A stretch of DNA of 32,447 nucleotides from Nocardiopsis halophila DSM 44494 (GCF_000341245.1 NZ_ANAD01000053.1:16532-48978); one strand, 5' to 3'; shown: positions 22,709-30,872, counted from the first letter of the stretch. A program made the numbers and translations. The notes: generated by a model from the letters alone, not told the origin.

Positions 22709-24174
22709 GCGGGGACGGGACCGCGTCGGCCCGCACGCACGGGACCGGCGCCGCTCAGAGCACGGACGCCCTGCACGAACGGGACGCCGTGGGGCTGGCG
22801 CGGATGCTCCGGGAGAAGCGCGTGTCGGCCCGCGAGGTCGTCACGGCGCACCTGGACCGGATCGCCGCGGTGAACCCCCGCGTGAACGCGGTGGTGACGC
22901 TCTGCGCAGAGCGCGCGCTGGAGGAGGCCACGGCGGCGGACGAGCTCCTGGCCTCGGGGGCCGTCCCCGGCCCGCTGCACGGGCTCCCCGTGGCGGTCAA
23001 GGACACCCATGCGACGGCGGGGGTGCGCACCACCCTGGGCTCGCCGGTCTTCGCCCACCACGTCCCCGAGGCGGACGACCTGGTGGTGGAGCGGATGCGG
23101 GCCGCAGGGGCGATCGTGGTCGGTAAGACGAACGTGCCGGAGTTCGCCGCGGGCTCGCACACCTTCAACCCGGTGTTCGGCACTACCCGCAACCCCTACG
23201 ACGCCTCCCGTTCGGCCGGGGGCAGCAGCGGCGGTGCGGCGGCGGCCCTGGCCGCGGGGATGCACCCGATCGCCGACGGCTCGGACATGGGCGGATCGCT
23301 GCGCAACCCGGCCTCGTTCACCAACGTGGTCGGACTGCGGCCCTCACCGGGCCGGGTCCCGGCGTGGCCGTCGGCGATGCCGTGGGAGACGCTGTCCACG
23401 CCCGGGCCGATGGGCCGGTCGGTGGCGGACGCGGCCCTGCTGCTGTCGGTGATCGCAGGGCCCGACCCGCGCGCGCCGACGGCGCTGGGCGATCCGGGCC
23501 GGGTGTTCGCCGATCCCTGGCCCGCGGAGGTGCGCGGGGCGCGGGTCGCGGTGGCGCCGGACTTCGGCGGGGCGCTGCCGGTCGCCCCCGAGGCGGCGGC
23601 CGTCGTCACCGCGGCGGCCCGGACCCTGGAGGGGCTCGGCGCCGCGGTCGAAGAGGCGGTCCCGGACTTCTCCGGAGCGGACGGCGTCTTCCGGACGTTG
23701 CGCGCGTGGCAGTTCCATCTGGCGTGGGGCCCGGTGATCGAGGCGCACCCGGGCACGGTCAAGGAGGCGGTCGTGCGCAACGCGGCGGCGGGGGCCGCAC
23801 TGACCGGCGAGCAGGTGGGACGCGCCAAGCAGGGCCTGGCCGGGCTCTACCACCGGTTCCGTCTCTTCTTCGAGCGGTACGACCTGCTCCTGCTCCCGGT
23901 GAGCCAGGTGCCGCCCTTCGATGCCGGGGCCGAGTACCCCGCCGAGGTGGCGGGACGGCCCATGGGCGACTACCTGGAATGGATGGCGTCGTGCTACTGG
24001 GTCTCGGCGACCGGCTGCCCTGCGCTCTCCGTCCCGGGCGGTTTCACCGGCGAGGGGCTTCCCGTGGGCGTCCAGATGGTGGGCCCGCACAGGGCGGAAC
24101 GGCGGCTCCTCGGGATGGCCGCGGCGTTCGAGGCCGCCACGGGGTATGGACGTCGGCGTCCGGGACTGAGCTGA
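22705..24174 (+). CDS. Amidase-signature family amidase
   Basis: The 489-aa protein has the Ser-cisSer-Lys amidase signature. K99 is in GLPVAVKDTH, the glycine/serine core is SAGGSSGGAAAALAAG (GGSSGG at 172-177), and the nucleophile S198 is in GSDMGGSLRNPA. The C-terminal NVPEFAAGSHT-like and VGVQMVGPHRAERRLL blocks are also typical. It hydrolyses an amide to acid and ammonia (or amine). The start overlaps the M20 gene stop by 4 bases. An N-terminal extension of about 20 Gly/Thr-rich residues precedes the conserved DALHERDAVGLARML start. Relation to GatA is excluded by context (no gatB/gatC). Confidence 0.92.
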   Translation: MSGDGTASARTHGTGAAQSTDALHERDAVGLARMLREKRVSAREVVTAHLDRIAAVNPRVNAVVTLCAERALEEATAADELLASGAVPGPLHGLPVAVKDTHATAGVRTTLGSPVFAHHVPEADDLVVERMRAAGAIVVGKTNVPEFAAGSHTFNPVFGTTRNPYDASRSAGGSSGGAAAALAAGMHPIADGSDMGGSLRNPASFTNVVGLRPSPGRVPAWPSAMPWETLSTPGPMGRSVADAALLLSVIAGPDPRAPTALGDPGRVFADPWPAEVRGARVAVAPDFGGALPVAPEAAAVVTAAARTLEGLGAAVEEAVPDFSGADGVFRTLRAWQFHLAWGPVIEAHPGTVKEAVVRNAAAGAALTGEQVGRAKQGLAGLYHRFRLFFERYDLLLLPVSQVPPFDAGAEYPAEVAGRPMGDYLEWMASCYWVSATGCPALSVPGGFTGEGLPVGVQMVGPHRAERRLLGMAAAFEAATGYGRRRPGLS

Positions 24175-24264
24175 TGCATCTGCCCGGAGGAGTCTTCAGC
24201 GCACTCCCAGCACAGCCTTGACGATGTAGATTCAACTCTGACAACACGCCGAGCGCTGGCACGG

Positions 24265-24308
24265 CGATCGGTTTGCACCTCCAGCGCTCTGGAGACACGA
24301 ACCGATCG
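24265..24308. repeat. 44-nt nested inverted repeat upstream of hypothetical gene
   Basis: Two perfect inverted repeats are nested. Outer 9-bp arms are CGATCGGTT (24265-24273) and AACCGATCG (24300-24308). Inner 6-bp arms are CTCCAG (24279-24284) and CTGGAG (24289-24294) around CGCT. The outer stem extends by one wobble and one G-C pair, leaving a 3x3 internal loop. It lies 90 bp after the amidase stop and 88 bp before the next start. It could be a terminator, a structured leader, a double operator or a short mobile palindrome. Confidence 0.6.
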
Positions 24309-24395
24309 CAGTCTGAGGACTTTCCTCCCATCGGATGCCCGGAGACGGTGGAAGGCGCGAACGACGCCCTTACAGGCCTCCTCCAGGAGGATTCC

Positions 24396-24782
24396 ATGAC
24401 TCCAGAAGAACTGGCAGAGAGGATCAAGGCGAGCGCCGGCCCCGAACAGGCCTATGACCTCATGGCCGCGCAGCCGATGAGGGTCCGCCAGGCCGCCCAT
24501 CACGCCCTGCCCCTCGCCTCTCGCCTCGCCCTGTGGGAGGTCCAGATCGACCGGTTCGCGGAACAGAATGCCGGAGACCTGAAGACGGCTCCCAAGCAGC
24601 GCGAGGCCATCGCGTTCGCCAAGACGGTGATCCGGCAGGCCAGGAACGGGGGCATCGACCCTGCAAGCGAGCTCCCGGTGAAGCTCGAAGAGATGAGGGT
24701 CCTTGCGCAGGAGGCCTTCGATGCGAGGACGGCGATCCGCCTGTTCGCGACCCTCGGCCCTCCCGAGGAACCACCCGGGTGA
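24396..24782 (+). CDS. Hypothetical protein, 128 aa, unrecognised family
   Basis: I do not recognise the family. The ATG at 24396 has an almost ideal AGGAGG 6 nt upstream, which argues for a real gene; the frame extending upstream to 24273 runs through the palindrome and is not protein-like. The product looks soluble and mostly helical: MTPEELAERIKAS at the start, DLMAAQPMRVRQAAHHAL in the middle, and KTAPKQREAIAFAKTVIRQA then LEEMRVLAQEAFDARTAIRL towards the end. Codon use is visibly less GC-biased than in neighbouring genes, and the 5' region is richer in A and T, which may indicate acquisition. It follows the amidase on the same strand but after 221 bp and a large hairpin, so it is probably a separate unit. 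Confidence 0.6.
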   Translation: MTPEELAERIKASAGPEQAYDLMAAQPMRVRQAAHHALPLASRLALWEVQIDRFAEQNAGDLKTAPKQREAIAFAKTVIRQARNGGIDPASELPVKLEEMRVLAQEAFDARTAIRLFATLGPPEEPPG

Positions 24783-24866
24783 CCACGCCTCCCCTGTCGC
24801 TGCGGTCGGCCCTGTGGGCCGCCCCCGGATGGGAGGCGCAGTCCCCCTCGGCGCCCCCTACTCGCC

Positions 24867-25277
24867 TCACCCCTCGACGACCTGGGTGTTCTGGCAGGCG
24901 ACGAGGCGCCAGGCGCCGCCCTCCTTCGCCATCACATAGAGCGGGCTCCCCTCCCGGCCCACCTGTTCGCCACCGTCGTCCCAGTAGCGCTGGCGCACCT
25001 TGACGGCGGCGACGTCGGAGCGGATGAAGAGCACCTGCTCCACCTCGTACGTGGGGATCATGCCCTTCATCGCCCCGGGGAGCACCTTGCGGGTGAAGGC
25101 CGCGATCTCGTCGATACCGTTCAGGCGCACCCCCTGCGCCGTGGTCCATACGGCGTCCGCCCGGAAGAGGCCGATGAACGCCTCGGGCAGCTCGTTGCGC
25201 TGGGCGTGCTCGACGTCGGCGACGACCTTCCCGATCGCCTCGACGTCGGCCGCGTTCGTCTCTGGCGAGGTCCGCAT
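24867..25277 (-). CDS. SnoaL-like/SgcJ-EcaC-type protein
   Basis: The 136-aa protein fits the NTF2-like fold: VEAIGKVVADVEHAQRNELP, FIGLFRADAVWTTAQGVRLN, GIDEIAAFTRKVLPGAM, then RYWDDGG and SPLYVMAKEGGAWRLVACQN. The ALW/AVW-TTA-G strand and the C-terminal WRLVACQNTQV are typical of SgcJ/EcaC-annotated proteins, which are often beside polyketide or stress genes. A catalytic role is not established. The ATG at 25277 starts only a few bases after a possible promoter, so the message may be nearly leaderless; a GTG two codons upstream is an alternative. It converges with the hypothetical gene. Confidence 0.8.
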   Translation of the reverse strand: MRTSPETNAADVEAIGKVVADVEHAQRNELPEAFIGLFRADAVWTTAQGVRLNGIDEIAAFTRKVLPGAMKGMIPTYEVEQVLFIRSDVAAVKVRQRYWDDGGEQVGREGSPLYVMAKEGGAWRLVACQNTQVVEG

Positions 25278-25285
25278 GGGCACCG

Positions 25286-25316
25286 ATCCTGAGACATCGA
25301 CCTGAGCTGAGGTCAA
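25286..25316 (-). promoter_or_regulatory. Possible MerR-like promoter with GACCT...AGGTC palindrome
   Basis: On the minus strand TTGACC (25316-25311), a 19-bp gap and CAGGAT (25291-25286) precede the SnoaL-like gene. GACCTGAGCTGAGGTC (25299-25314) is a 16-bp palindrome with one mismatched pair. It shares TTGACCTCA with the box before the quinone oxidoreductase, but its half-sites are much closer, so it is a poorer SoxR-type match. Confidence 0.35.
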
Positions 25317-25393
25317 GGGCTGCGGCCGACGCGGGGAGGCCGGTACAGGGAGGACGGTCCGGGAAGGAGCCGCGGCGGCCGGGCGGCCCCGCG

Positions 25394-26380
25394 TCACCCC
25401 TCGGGACGGTCCTCCAGCAGAGCCTGCGCAACCGCACTGTCCGTCACCAAGGTCGACACCAGGCCGCTCTTGAGCGCCGCACCGATCGCCCTGGCCTTGG
25501 CCTCGTCGCCCGCTCCGGCGACGGCGACCACCTCGGGGACCTTGCGCAGCTGCTCGGCCCGGATGCTGATCACCCGCTCGTCCAGATCGCAGTGGACCGG
25601 CCGCCCCTCGGCGTCGATCAGCTGCGCCGACACCTCCGCCTGCACCCCCAGGCCGCTGTAGCGCGCGCGGGAGTCCGGGTCCAGGGACTGGAACACCGTG
25701 GAGTTGTGCTCGTCCCAGCCGCCGATGGCGACCACCGCCGTGGTGAGCCGGTCGTAGTGGGCGAAGGCCGAGGCGATACCGGGGTCCGCGCGCAGCGTCG
25801 CGGCCGTGGCCGCGTCGGGCAGGATCAGCGGGGCGTAGACCGGGTAGGCCGGTCCGCCCGACAGCGACGCCGCCCGGCGGACCGTCTCCACTGAGCCGCC
25901 GCCGTCGGCGAACTCCGAGAGCACCCCGTTCAGCTGAACGACCGTGCACCGGGGAAGCTCGGCCAGTTCGGCGCCCACCGCCTGCAGCACCCGGCTCCAG
26001 GCCAGCCCCAGCACCTCGCCGGGGCGCACGATCTCCGGCAGCAGCCGCGCCGCCGCCGCGCCCAGCGCCCTACGGGTCTCCACCGGGTCCTCGGCGGCCT
26101 CCACCACGATCGCCCGGCGCAGCCCGTAGGCCTGCCGGAGCCGCTCCGACAGCTCACCGTCCAGCCGCGCGGGCAGGCGCACCTCGATGCGCACGATCCC
26201 CGCACCGCGGGCCGTGTCCAGGTCCCGGGCCACCTTGAAGCGGCTCAGCCCGAACTCCTCGGCGATCTCCACCTTCGACCGCCCGTCCAGGTAGAACCTG
26301 CGCGCGATCGCGGCCAGCCGCACCATCTCCGCGGGGCCGCCCGCGGCGGCCTCCGGCGCCTCACTCCGCCGTTCGCTCAT
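25394..26380 (-). CDS. SorC/DeoR-type sugar-binding transcriptional regulator
   Basis: The 328-aa protein has an N-terminal helix-turn-helix (RRFYLDGRSKVEIAEEFGLSRFKVARDL, cited in two parts: KVEIAEEFGLS at 36-46 and SRFKVARDLD at 46-55). A SorC-type sugar-binding domain with a sugar-isomerase-like fold follows (LGLAWSRVLQAVGAEL, VVQLNGVL, IGGWDEHNSTVFQSL). Such proteins bind a phosphorylated sugar or polyol and control the adjacent catabolic operon. The ATG at 26380 is preferred. No ribosome-binding site precedes it, and TACACT (minus, 26394-26389) lies about 9 nt upstream, so the transcript may be leaderless. It is divergent from the dehydrogenase/transport/kinase operon by 142 bp and most likely regulates it. 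Confidence 0.9.
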   Translation of the reverse strand: MSERRSEAPEAAAGGPAEMVRLAAIARRFYLDGRSKVEIAEEFGLSRFKVARDLDTARGAGIVRIEVRLPARLDGELSERLRQAYGLRRAIVVEAAEDPVETRRALGAAAARLLPEIVRPGEVLGLAWSRVLQAVGAELAELPRCTVVQLNGVLSEFADGGGSVETVRRAASLSGGPAYPVYAPLILPDAATAATLRADPGIASAFAHYDRLTTAVVAIGGWDEHNSTVFQSLDPDSRARYSGLGVQAEVSAQLIDAEGRPVHCDLDERVISIRAEQLRKVPEVVAVAGAGDEAKARAIGAALKSGLVSTLVTDSAVAQALLEDRPEG

Positions 26381-26522
26381 ATGCGCAGCAGTGTACTCGA
26401 TCGAGCGATACGCATTGACACCGTGTTTCGCTTGGGTTTTCAATACACGAAACATCTGTGACCCAGGCCGCTCACATGAGCATCCCCGGTCACGCCGCCC
26501 CCGACCCCTGGAGAGACCCCTC
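26381..26522. promoter_or_regulatory. Divergent control region of the polyol operon
   Basis: On the plus strand TTGACA at 26415-26420 is followed 18 bp later by TTCAAT, a possible promoter for the operon. TGTTTCG (26424-26430) and CGAAACA (26448-26454) are perfect 7-bp inverted half-sites spaced by 17 bp, overlapping that promoter, and are a good candidate SorC operator. CTCGATCGAG at 26396-26405 is a 10-bp palindrome closer to the repressor start. AT content is higher here than in the flanking genes. Confidence 0.6.
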
Positions 26523-27548
26523 ATGCGTGCCGCCATCATCGATGAGCCCGGAGCCGTCAGCGTGGGCGAGAGGCCCGACCCCGCCCCCGCCCCCGGCGGG
26601 GTGGTGGTCCGCGTCGGCGCCTGCGGGATCTGCGGAACCGACCTGCACATCGCCGACGGCGAGTTCCCGCCCAGCCCCTACCCCCTGGTCCCCGGGCACG
26701 AGTTCGCCGGGACCGTCACCGCCGTCGGCGAGGGCGCCCCCGGCGGCCTGCGCCCCGGCGACCGGGTGGCCGTGGACCCGTCCCTGTTCTGCGGCCACTG
26801 CACCTACTGCCGCGCCGGCCGCGGCAACCTCTGTGCGAACTGGGGCGCGATCGGCGACACCGTCGACGGCGCCTTCGCCGAGTACGCGTCCGTCCCCGCG
26901 GCCAACTGCTACCGCATCCCGGACACGATGACCCTGCGCCAGGGCGCCCTGGTCGAGCCGCTCTCCTGCGCGGTGCACGGGCTGCGCCGGATCGGCGCGC
27001 AGGTCGGCGAGCGCTTCCTGGTGGTGGGCGCGGGCACGATGGGCCTGCTCCTGCAGCAGCTCCTGCAGCGCTCCGGCGCGCGCGTCACCGTCGTCGACCG
27101 CAACACCCGGCGGCTGTCCATCGCCGCCGGCCTGGGCGCGGAGGCGACCGCCGCCGATACCGCCGACCTCGCCGACGAGCGCTTCGACGCCGCGATCGAC
27201 GTGACGGGCGCTCCCCCGGCCATCGAGGCCGCCTTCTCGGCGCTGCGCCGGGGCGGCCGCCTCCTGGTGTTCGGGGTCGCCGCCGACGACGCCCTGGTGT
27301 CGCTGTCGCCGTTCCGCGTCTACAACGACGAGATCACCATCGTCGGCTCCATGGCGGTGCTCAACAGCTTCGGCCCCGCCGTGGACCTGATCGGCTCGGG
27401 CGCGATCGAGACCGCCCCGCTGCTCACCGATGCGCTGCCGCTGGAGAAGTTCCCCGAGGCGCTGAGCATGATGCGCTCAGGGGCCGGAGTGAAGATCCAG
27501 GTCGTCCCCGACGAGGACGGCGCCCACGGCGACGGCGGCACCGCCTGA
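26523..27548 (+). CDS. Zinc-dependent polyol/sugar-alcohol dehydrogenase
   Basis: The 341-aa protein is a classical zinc alcohol dehydrogenase of the sorbitol/threonine dehydrogenase branch. Catalytic zinc ligands are C37 (GICGTD) and H59-E60 (PGHEF). The structural zinc loop is C90-x2-C93-x2-C96-x7-C104. The Rossmann motif VVGAGTMGLLLQQ follows. It would oxidise a sugar alcohol to a ketose with NAD(P)+. As first gene of the operon with a PfkB kinase and a xylulokinase downstream, the likely substrates are hexitols or pentitols such as sorbitol, mannitol, arabitol or xylitol (inference). The ATG at 26523 has GGAGAG 7 nt upstream; it is 29 bp before the binding-protein gene. Confidence 0.9.
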   Translation: MRAAIIDEPGAVSVGERPDPAPAPGGVVVRVGACGICGTDLHIADGEFPPSPYPLVPGHEFAGTVTAVGEGAPGGLRPGDRVAVDPSLFCGHCTYCRAGRGNLCANWGAIGDTVDGAFAEYASVPAANCYRIPDTMTLRQGALVEPLSCAVHGLRRIGAQVGERFLVVGAGTMGLLLQQLLQRSGARVTVVDRNTRRLSIAAGLGAEATAADTADLADERFDAAIDVTGAPPAIEAAFSALRRGGRLLVFGVAADDALVSLSPFRVYNDEITIVGSMAVLNSFGPAVDLIGSGAIETAPLLTDALPLEKFPEALSMMRSGAGVKIQVVPDEDGAHGDGGTA

Positions 27549-27577
27549 CCCCCGAAGCGATCGGAAGAGGCAGCACA

Positions 27578-28948
27578 GTGCACCCCACCCCCTTCGCCCG
27601 CGCCGCCGCCCGCGCCTTCGCCGTCGCCGCGGCCGGGCTGCTGCTCACCGGATGCGCCGGCGCCGGGGCCACCGGCTCCGGCGGCGACTCCGTCCGGCTG
27701 ACCGTCGCCATCGTCTCCAACCCCCAGATGCAGGACGCGATCTCGCTGGAAGAGCGCTTCCGCCGGGAGAACCCGGGGATCGAGGTCGACTTCGTCTCGC
27801 TCCCGGAGAACGAGGCCCGCGCCAAGATCACCACCTCGGTGGCGACCGGCGGCGGCGAGTTCGACGCGGTGATGATCAGCAACTACGAGACGGCCCAGTG
27901 GGCCGAGTACGGCTGGCTGGAGAACCTGCAGCCCTACATCGACGACTCCCCCGGCTACGACGACGGGGACTTCATCCCCTCGATCCGCGAGGACCTGTCC
28001 TACGAGGGCGACATGTACTCGGTGCCCTTCTACGGGGAGTCCTCCTTCCTGGCCTACCGCGAGGACCTCTTCGACGAGGCCGGCGTCGAGATGCCGGAGA
28101 ACCCCACCTGGGACGAGGTGGCCGAGCTGGCCGCCGAGCTCGACGGCGTGGAGCCCGGCGTCTCCGGGATCTGCATGCGCGGCCTGGCCGGCTGGGGCGA
28201 GATGCTCAGCCCGTTCAACAGCATGCTCCACACCTTCGGCGGGCGCTGGTACGACCAGGACTGGAACGCCGAGCTGGACTCGCCCGAGTTCCGCCGCACC
28301 GCCGAGTTCTACGTGGACCTCACCCGCGAGCACGGCCAGACCGGGGCGGCCAACAGCGGATTCGGCGACTGCCTGAACCGCTACGCCCAGGGGCGGGCGG
28401 CGATGTTCTACGACTCCACCTCCATGGTGAGCACCATCGAGGACGACAGCGCCGGGACGGTGGCCGGGCTCAACGGCTACGCCCCCGCGCCGGTGTCCGA
28501 GTCCGACTACGGCGGCTGGCTCTACACCTGGTCGCTGGGGATCCCCTCCACCTCCGAGCACAAGGAGGAGGCCTGGGCGTTCCTGGAGTGGATGACCGAC
28601 AAGGACTACATCCGCCTGGTCGCCGAGGAGTACGGCTGGCAGCGGGTCCCGCCCGGCAACCGGCTCTCGACCTTCGCCGAGCCCGAGTACCAGGAGGCCG
28701 CCGGCGCCTACGCCGACCCCATGCTGGAGGGCATCGAGCAGGCCGACCCCGCCGAACCGACGACACGGCCGGTCCCCTACCGCGGCATCGGGTTCCTCGC
28801 CATCCCCGAGTTCCAGGACCTGGGCACCCGGGTCAGCCAGCAGCTCAGCGCCGCCATCGCCGGGCAGGTCACCGTCGAGGAGGCGCTCGCCCAGAGCCAG
28901 CGCTACGCCGAGGACGTCGGCGACACCTACAAGGAGGACGAACGATGA
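27578..28948 (+). CDS. ABC transporter sugar-alcohol-binding lipoprotein
   Basis: The 456-aa protein has a lipoprotein signal peptide. A basic N-terminus and hydrophobic core end in the lipobox LLTG-C with acylated C26, followed by a Gly/Ser/Ala spacer. The mature part is a family 1 extracellular solute-binding protein (VRLTVAIVSNPQM, then FRRENPGIEVDFVSLPENEA, and MISNYETAQWAEYGWLENL), acting outside the membrane. Later YTWSLGIPSTSEHKEEAWAF and FLEWMTDK are typical of the mannitol/sorbitol-binding SmoE-like group. The GTG at 27578 has GGAAGAGG 8 nt upstream. Its stop overlaps the first permease start as ATGA. Confidence 0.93.
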   Translation: MHPTPFARAAARAFAVAAAGLLLTGCAGAGATGSGGDSVRLTVAIVSNPQMQDAISLEERFRRENPGIEVDFVSLPENEARAKITTSVATGGGEFDAVMISNYETAQWAEYGWLENLQPYIDDSPGYDDGDFIPSIREDLSYEGDMYSVPFYGESSFLAYREDLFDEAGVEMPENPTWDEVAELAAELDGVEPGVSGICMRGLAGWGEMLSPFNSMLHTFGGRWYDQDWNAELDSPEFRRTAEFYVDLTREHGQTGAANSGFGDCLNRYAQGRAAMFYDSTSMVSTIEDDSAGTVAGLNGYAPAPVSESDYGGWLYTWSLGIPSTSEHKEEAWAFLEWMTDKDYIRLVAEEYGWQRVPPGNRLSTFAEPEYQEAAGAYADPMLEGIEQADPAEPTTRPVPYRGIGFLAIPEFQDLGTRVSQQLSAAIAGQVTVEEALAQSQRYAEDVGDTYKEDER

Positions 28949-29901
28949 GCGCTGCGACCGCGCCCGCGCCGGAGGCGCCCGCGGCGCCGGCGCGGCGGAC
29001 GGGACCGGACCGGCCCCCGCGCGCCAACGGGTGGGCCCGGCGCGCCCCGCTCCTGCCCGCACTGGCGTTCCTGCTGGTCACCACCCAGCTTCCGTTCCTG
29101 GCCACGATCGTCTACTCGCTCCGGTCATGGAACCTGCTGCGCCCGGACTCCCAGGCGTGGGTGGGCCTGGCCAACTACGCGCGGGTGTTCACCGACCGCC
29201 AGTTCCTCGGAGCCGCGGCCAACACGGTGCTGATCACCGCCTCGTGCGTGGTGGTGGCCATGCTCCTGGGGATCGGCCTGGCGCTGCTGCTGGACCGGCC
29301 GTTCCGGGGGCGCGGGGTGGTGCGCACCCTGGTCATCACCCCGTTCCTGGTGCTGCCGGTGGCCACCGCGCTGCTGTGGAAGCACATCATGTTCGAGCCG
29401 GTGTTCGGGCTGGTCAACTTCGTGCTGGCGCCGTTCGGGGCGGGCGGGACCGACTGGGCCTCGCAGTCGCCGGTGTTCTCGGTGGTGGTCGCCCTGGTGT
29501 GGCAGTGGACGCCGTTCATGGCCCTGCTGGTCCTGGCGGGCCTGCAGAGCCAGGGCAAGGACGTGATCGAGGCGGGCCAGGTCGACGGCGCGTCCCGGTG
29601 GCAGATGTTCGTCTGGGTCACCCTGCCGCACCTGCGCCGCTACATCGAGCTGGGCGTGCTCCTGGGGTCCATCTACGTGGTCAACACCTTCGACACGATC
29701 TACATGATGACCCAGGGCGGACCGGGGACCGCCAGCTCCAACCTGCCCTTCTACATCTACCAGCGGACCTTCCTCGGGTTCGACATCGGCCAGTCGGCGG
29801 CCATGGGCGTCGTGGTGGTGGTCGGCACCATCATCGTGGCCACCCTCGCGCTGCGGCTGATCTTCCGCACCTTCATGAACGCACAGGAGGCGAGAACGTG
29901 A
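28945..29901 (+). CDS. ABC sugar-alcohol transporter permease 1
   Basis: The 318-aa membrane protein has about six transmembrane segments (from LLPALAFLLVTTQLPFLATI onwards) after a 30-residue Pro/Ala-rich N-terminus. The ABC-permease EAA loop is EAGQVDGASRWQMFVWVTLP, where the ATPase docks. It resembles the MalF/SmoF type. The start overlaps the binding-protein stop by 4 bases (ATGA), and its own stop overlaps the next permease as GTGA. No ATPase gene is present; actinomycetes often use one shared MsiK-type ATPase for several importers, which probably applies here. Confidence 0.92.
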   Translation: MSAATAPAPEAPAAPARRTGPDRPPRANGWARRAPLLPALAFLLVTTQLPFLATIVYSLRSWNLLRPDSQAWVGLANYARVFTDRQFLGAAANTVLITASCVVVAMLLGIGLALLLDRPFRGRGVVRTLVITPFLVLPVATALLWKHIMFEPVFGLVNFVLAPFGAGGTDWASQSPVFSVVVALVWQWTPFMALLVLAGLQSQGKDVIEAGQVDGASRWQMFVWVTLPHLRRYIELGVLLGSIYVVNTFDTIYMMTQGGPGTASSNLPFYIYQRTFLGFDIGQSAAMGVVVVVGTIIVATLALRLIFRTFMNAQEART

Positions 29902-30749
29902 CCGCCGTGAGCCCCCCGCGTCCGGCACGACGCGCCCGCGCGAGCGCGCGCGGCACCGCCCTGACCGCGGCCACCTGGGTGATCGCGCTGGTGTTCGTCT
30001 CGCCGGTGCTGTGGCTGGTGCTGACCGCCTTCAAGGAGGAGAACCAGGCGGCGACCGATCCGCCGACGCTGTTCTTCCAGCCGACGCTGGACCGCTTCTC
30101 GGCGGTCCTGGACGCCGACTTCCTGCCGTACGTGGGCAACTCCCTGATCGCGACGCTGGCCTCGACCCTGCTGGTGCTGGTGCTGGGCCTGCCCGCCGCC
30201 TACGCGCTGTCGGTCGCCCCGGTGAAGCGCACCCAGGACGTGCTGTTCTTCTTCATCTCCACGAAGATGCTGCCGGTGGTGGCCGTCGTGGTGCCCATCT
30301 ACGTGGCCGCCTCGCACCTGTCCATGCTGGACAACGTGTGGACGCTGGTGGTGCTCTATACGGCGATGAACCTGCCCATCGCGGTGTGGATGCTGCGGTC
30401 CTTCTTCCTGGAGGTGCCCGGGGCGATCGTGGAGGCCGCACGGGTCGAGGGCGCGGGCCTGCCGCGGATCCTGTGGTCGGTGATGCTGCCGGTGATGGCG
30501 CCCGGCATCGCGGCGACCGCGCTGATCTGCACGATCTTCGCCTGGAACGAGTTCTTCTTCGCGGTCAACCTCACCGCCGCCCAGGCCGCCACCGTACCGG
30601 TGTTCCTGACCGGCTTCATCACCAGTGAGGGGCTGTTCGTGGCACAGCTGTCCGCGGCCGCGGTGATGGCCTCGCTGCCGATCGTGGTGGTGGGCTGGAC
30701 CGCCCAGCGGCAGCTGGTGCGCGGCCTGTCCATGGGCGCGGTGAAATGA
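29898..30749 (+). CDS. ABC sugar-alcohol transporter permease 2
   Basis: The 283-aa membrane protein is of the MalG/SmoG type. The first segment is TWVIALVFVSPVLWLVLTAF, followed by five further membrane segments, and the EAA loop is EAARVEGAGLPRILWSVMLP. It forms the channel with permease 1. The GTG start lies in a GTGA overlap with permease 1. A TM segment contains LLVLVLGLPAAYALS, and STKMLPVVAVVVPIYVAAS is characteristic of polyol permeases. Two strong hairpins follow the stop, before the kinase genes. Confidence 0.92.
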   Translation: MTAVSPPRPARRARASARGTALTAATWVIALVFVSPVLWLVLTAFKEENQAATDPPTLFFQPTLDRFSAVLDADFLPYVGNSLIATLASTLLVLVLGLPAAYALSVAPVKRTQDVLFFFISTKMLPVVAVVVPIYVAASHLSMLDNVWTLVVLYTAMNLPIAVWMLRSFFLEVPGAIVEAARVEGAGLPRILWSVMLPVMAPGIAATALICTIFAWNEFFFAVNLTAAQAATVPVFLTGFITSEGLFVAQLSAAAVMASLPIVVVGWTAQRQLVRGLSMGAVK

Positions 30750-30750
30750 C

Positions 30751-30775
30751 GGGCGGGGGCCGCGGCGCCCCGCCC
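30751..30775 (+). terminator. Hairpin directly after permease 2 stop
   Basis: GGGCGGGG (30751-30758) pairs with CCCCGCCC (30768-30775) around a 9-nt loop, starting one base after the permease stop. It is the first of two tandem hairpins before the PfkB kinase gene. Confidence 0.5.
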
Positions 30776-30815
30776 GCGGCGGCCCCGCCATGATGGGGGA
30801 CCGTCGGATAGTCCC

Positions 30816-30853
30816 GGTCCCGGTGCCGCGGCGAGCGCCGCGGCACCGGGACC
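30816..30853 (+). terminator. 17-bp perfect stem hairpin between transporter and kinase genes
   Basis: The arms 30816-30832 and 30837-30853 pair perfectly over 17 bp around a GAGC loop. Very few natural hairpins in this window are as stable. No T-tract follows and the kinase ribosome-binding site starts only 11 bases later, so it probably acts as a partial terminator or mRNA-stabilising end that separates transporter and kinase expression. Confidence 0.65.
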
Positions 30854-30872
30854 TCCGAACGTCGGGAGACAC

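Noticed and set aside
25286-25316. A second SoxR box before the SnoaL-like gene
   Set aside because: It shares TTGACCTCA with the first box, but the half-sites are separated by only two bases, which does not fit SoxR geometry; kept only as a generic promoter candidate.
27320-29062. 580-codon minus-strand frame opposite the binding-protein gene
   Set aside because: It is antisense to a clear lipoprotein gene with a signal peptide and has no recognisable domain.
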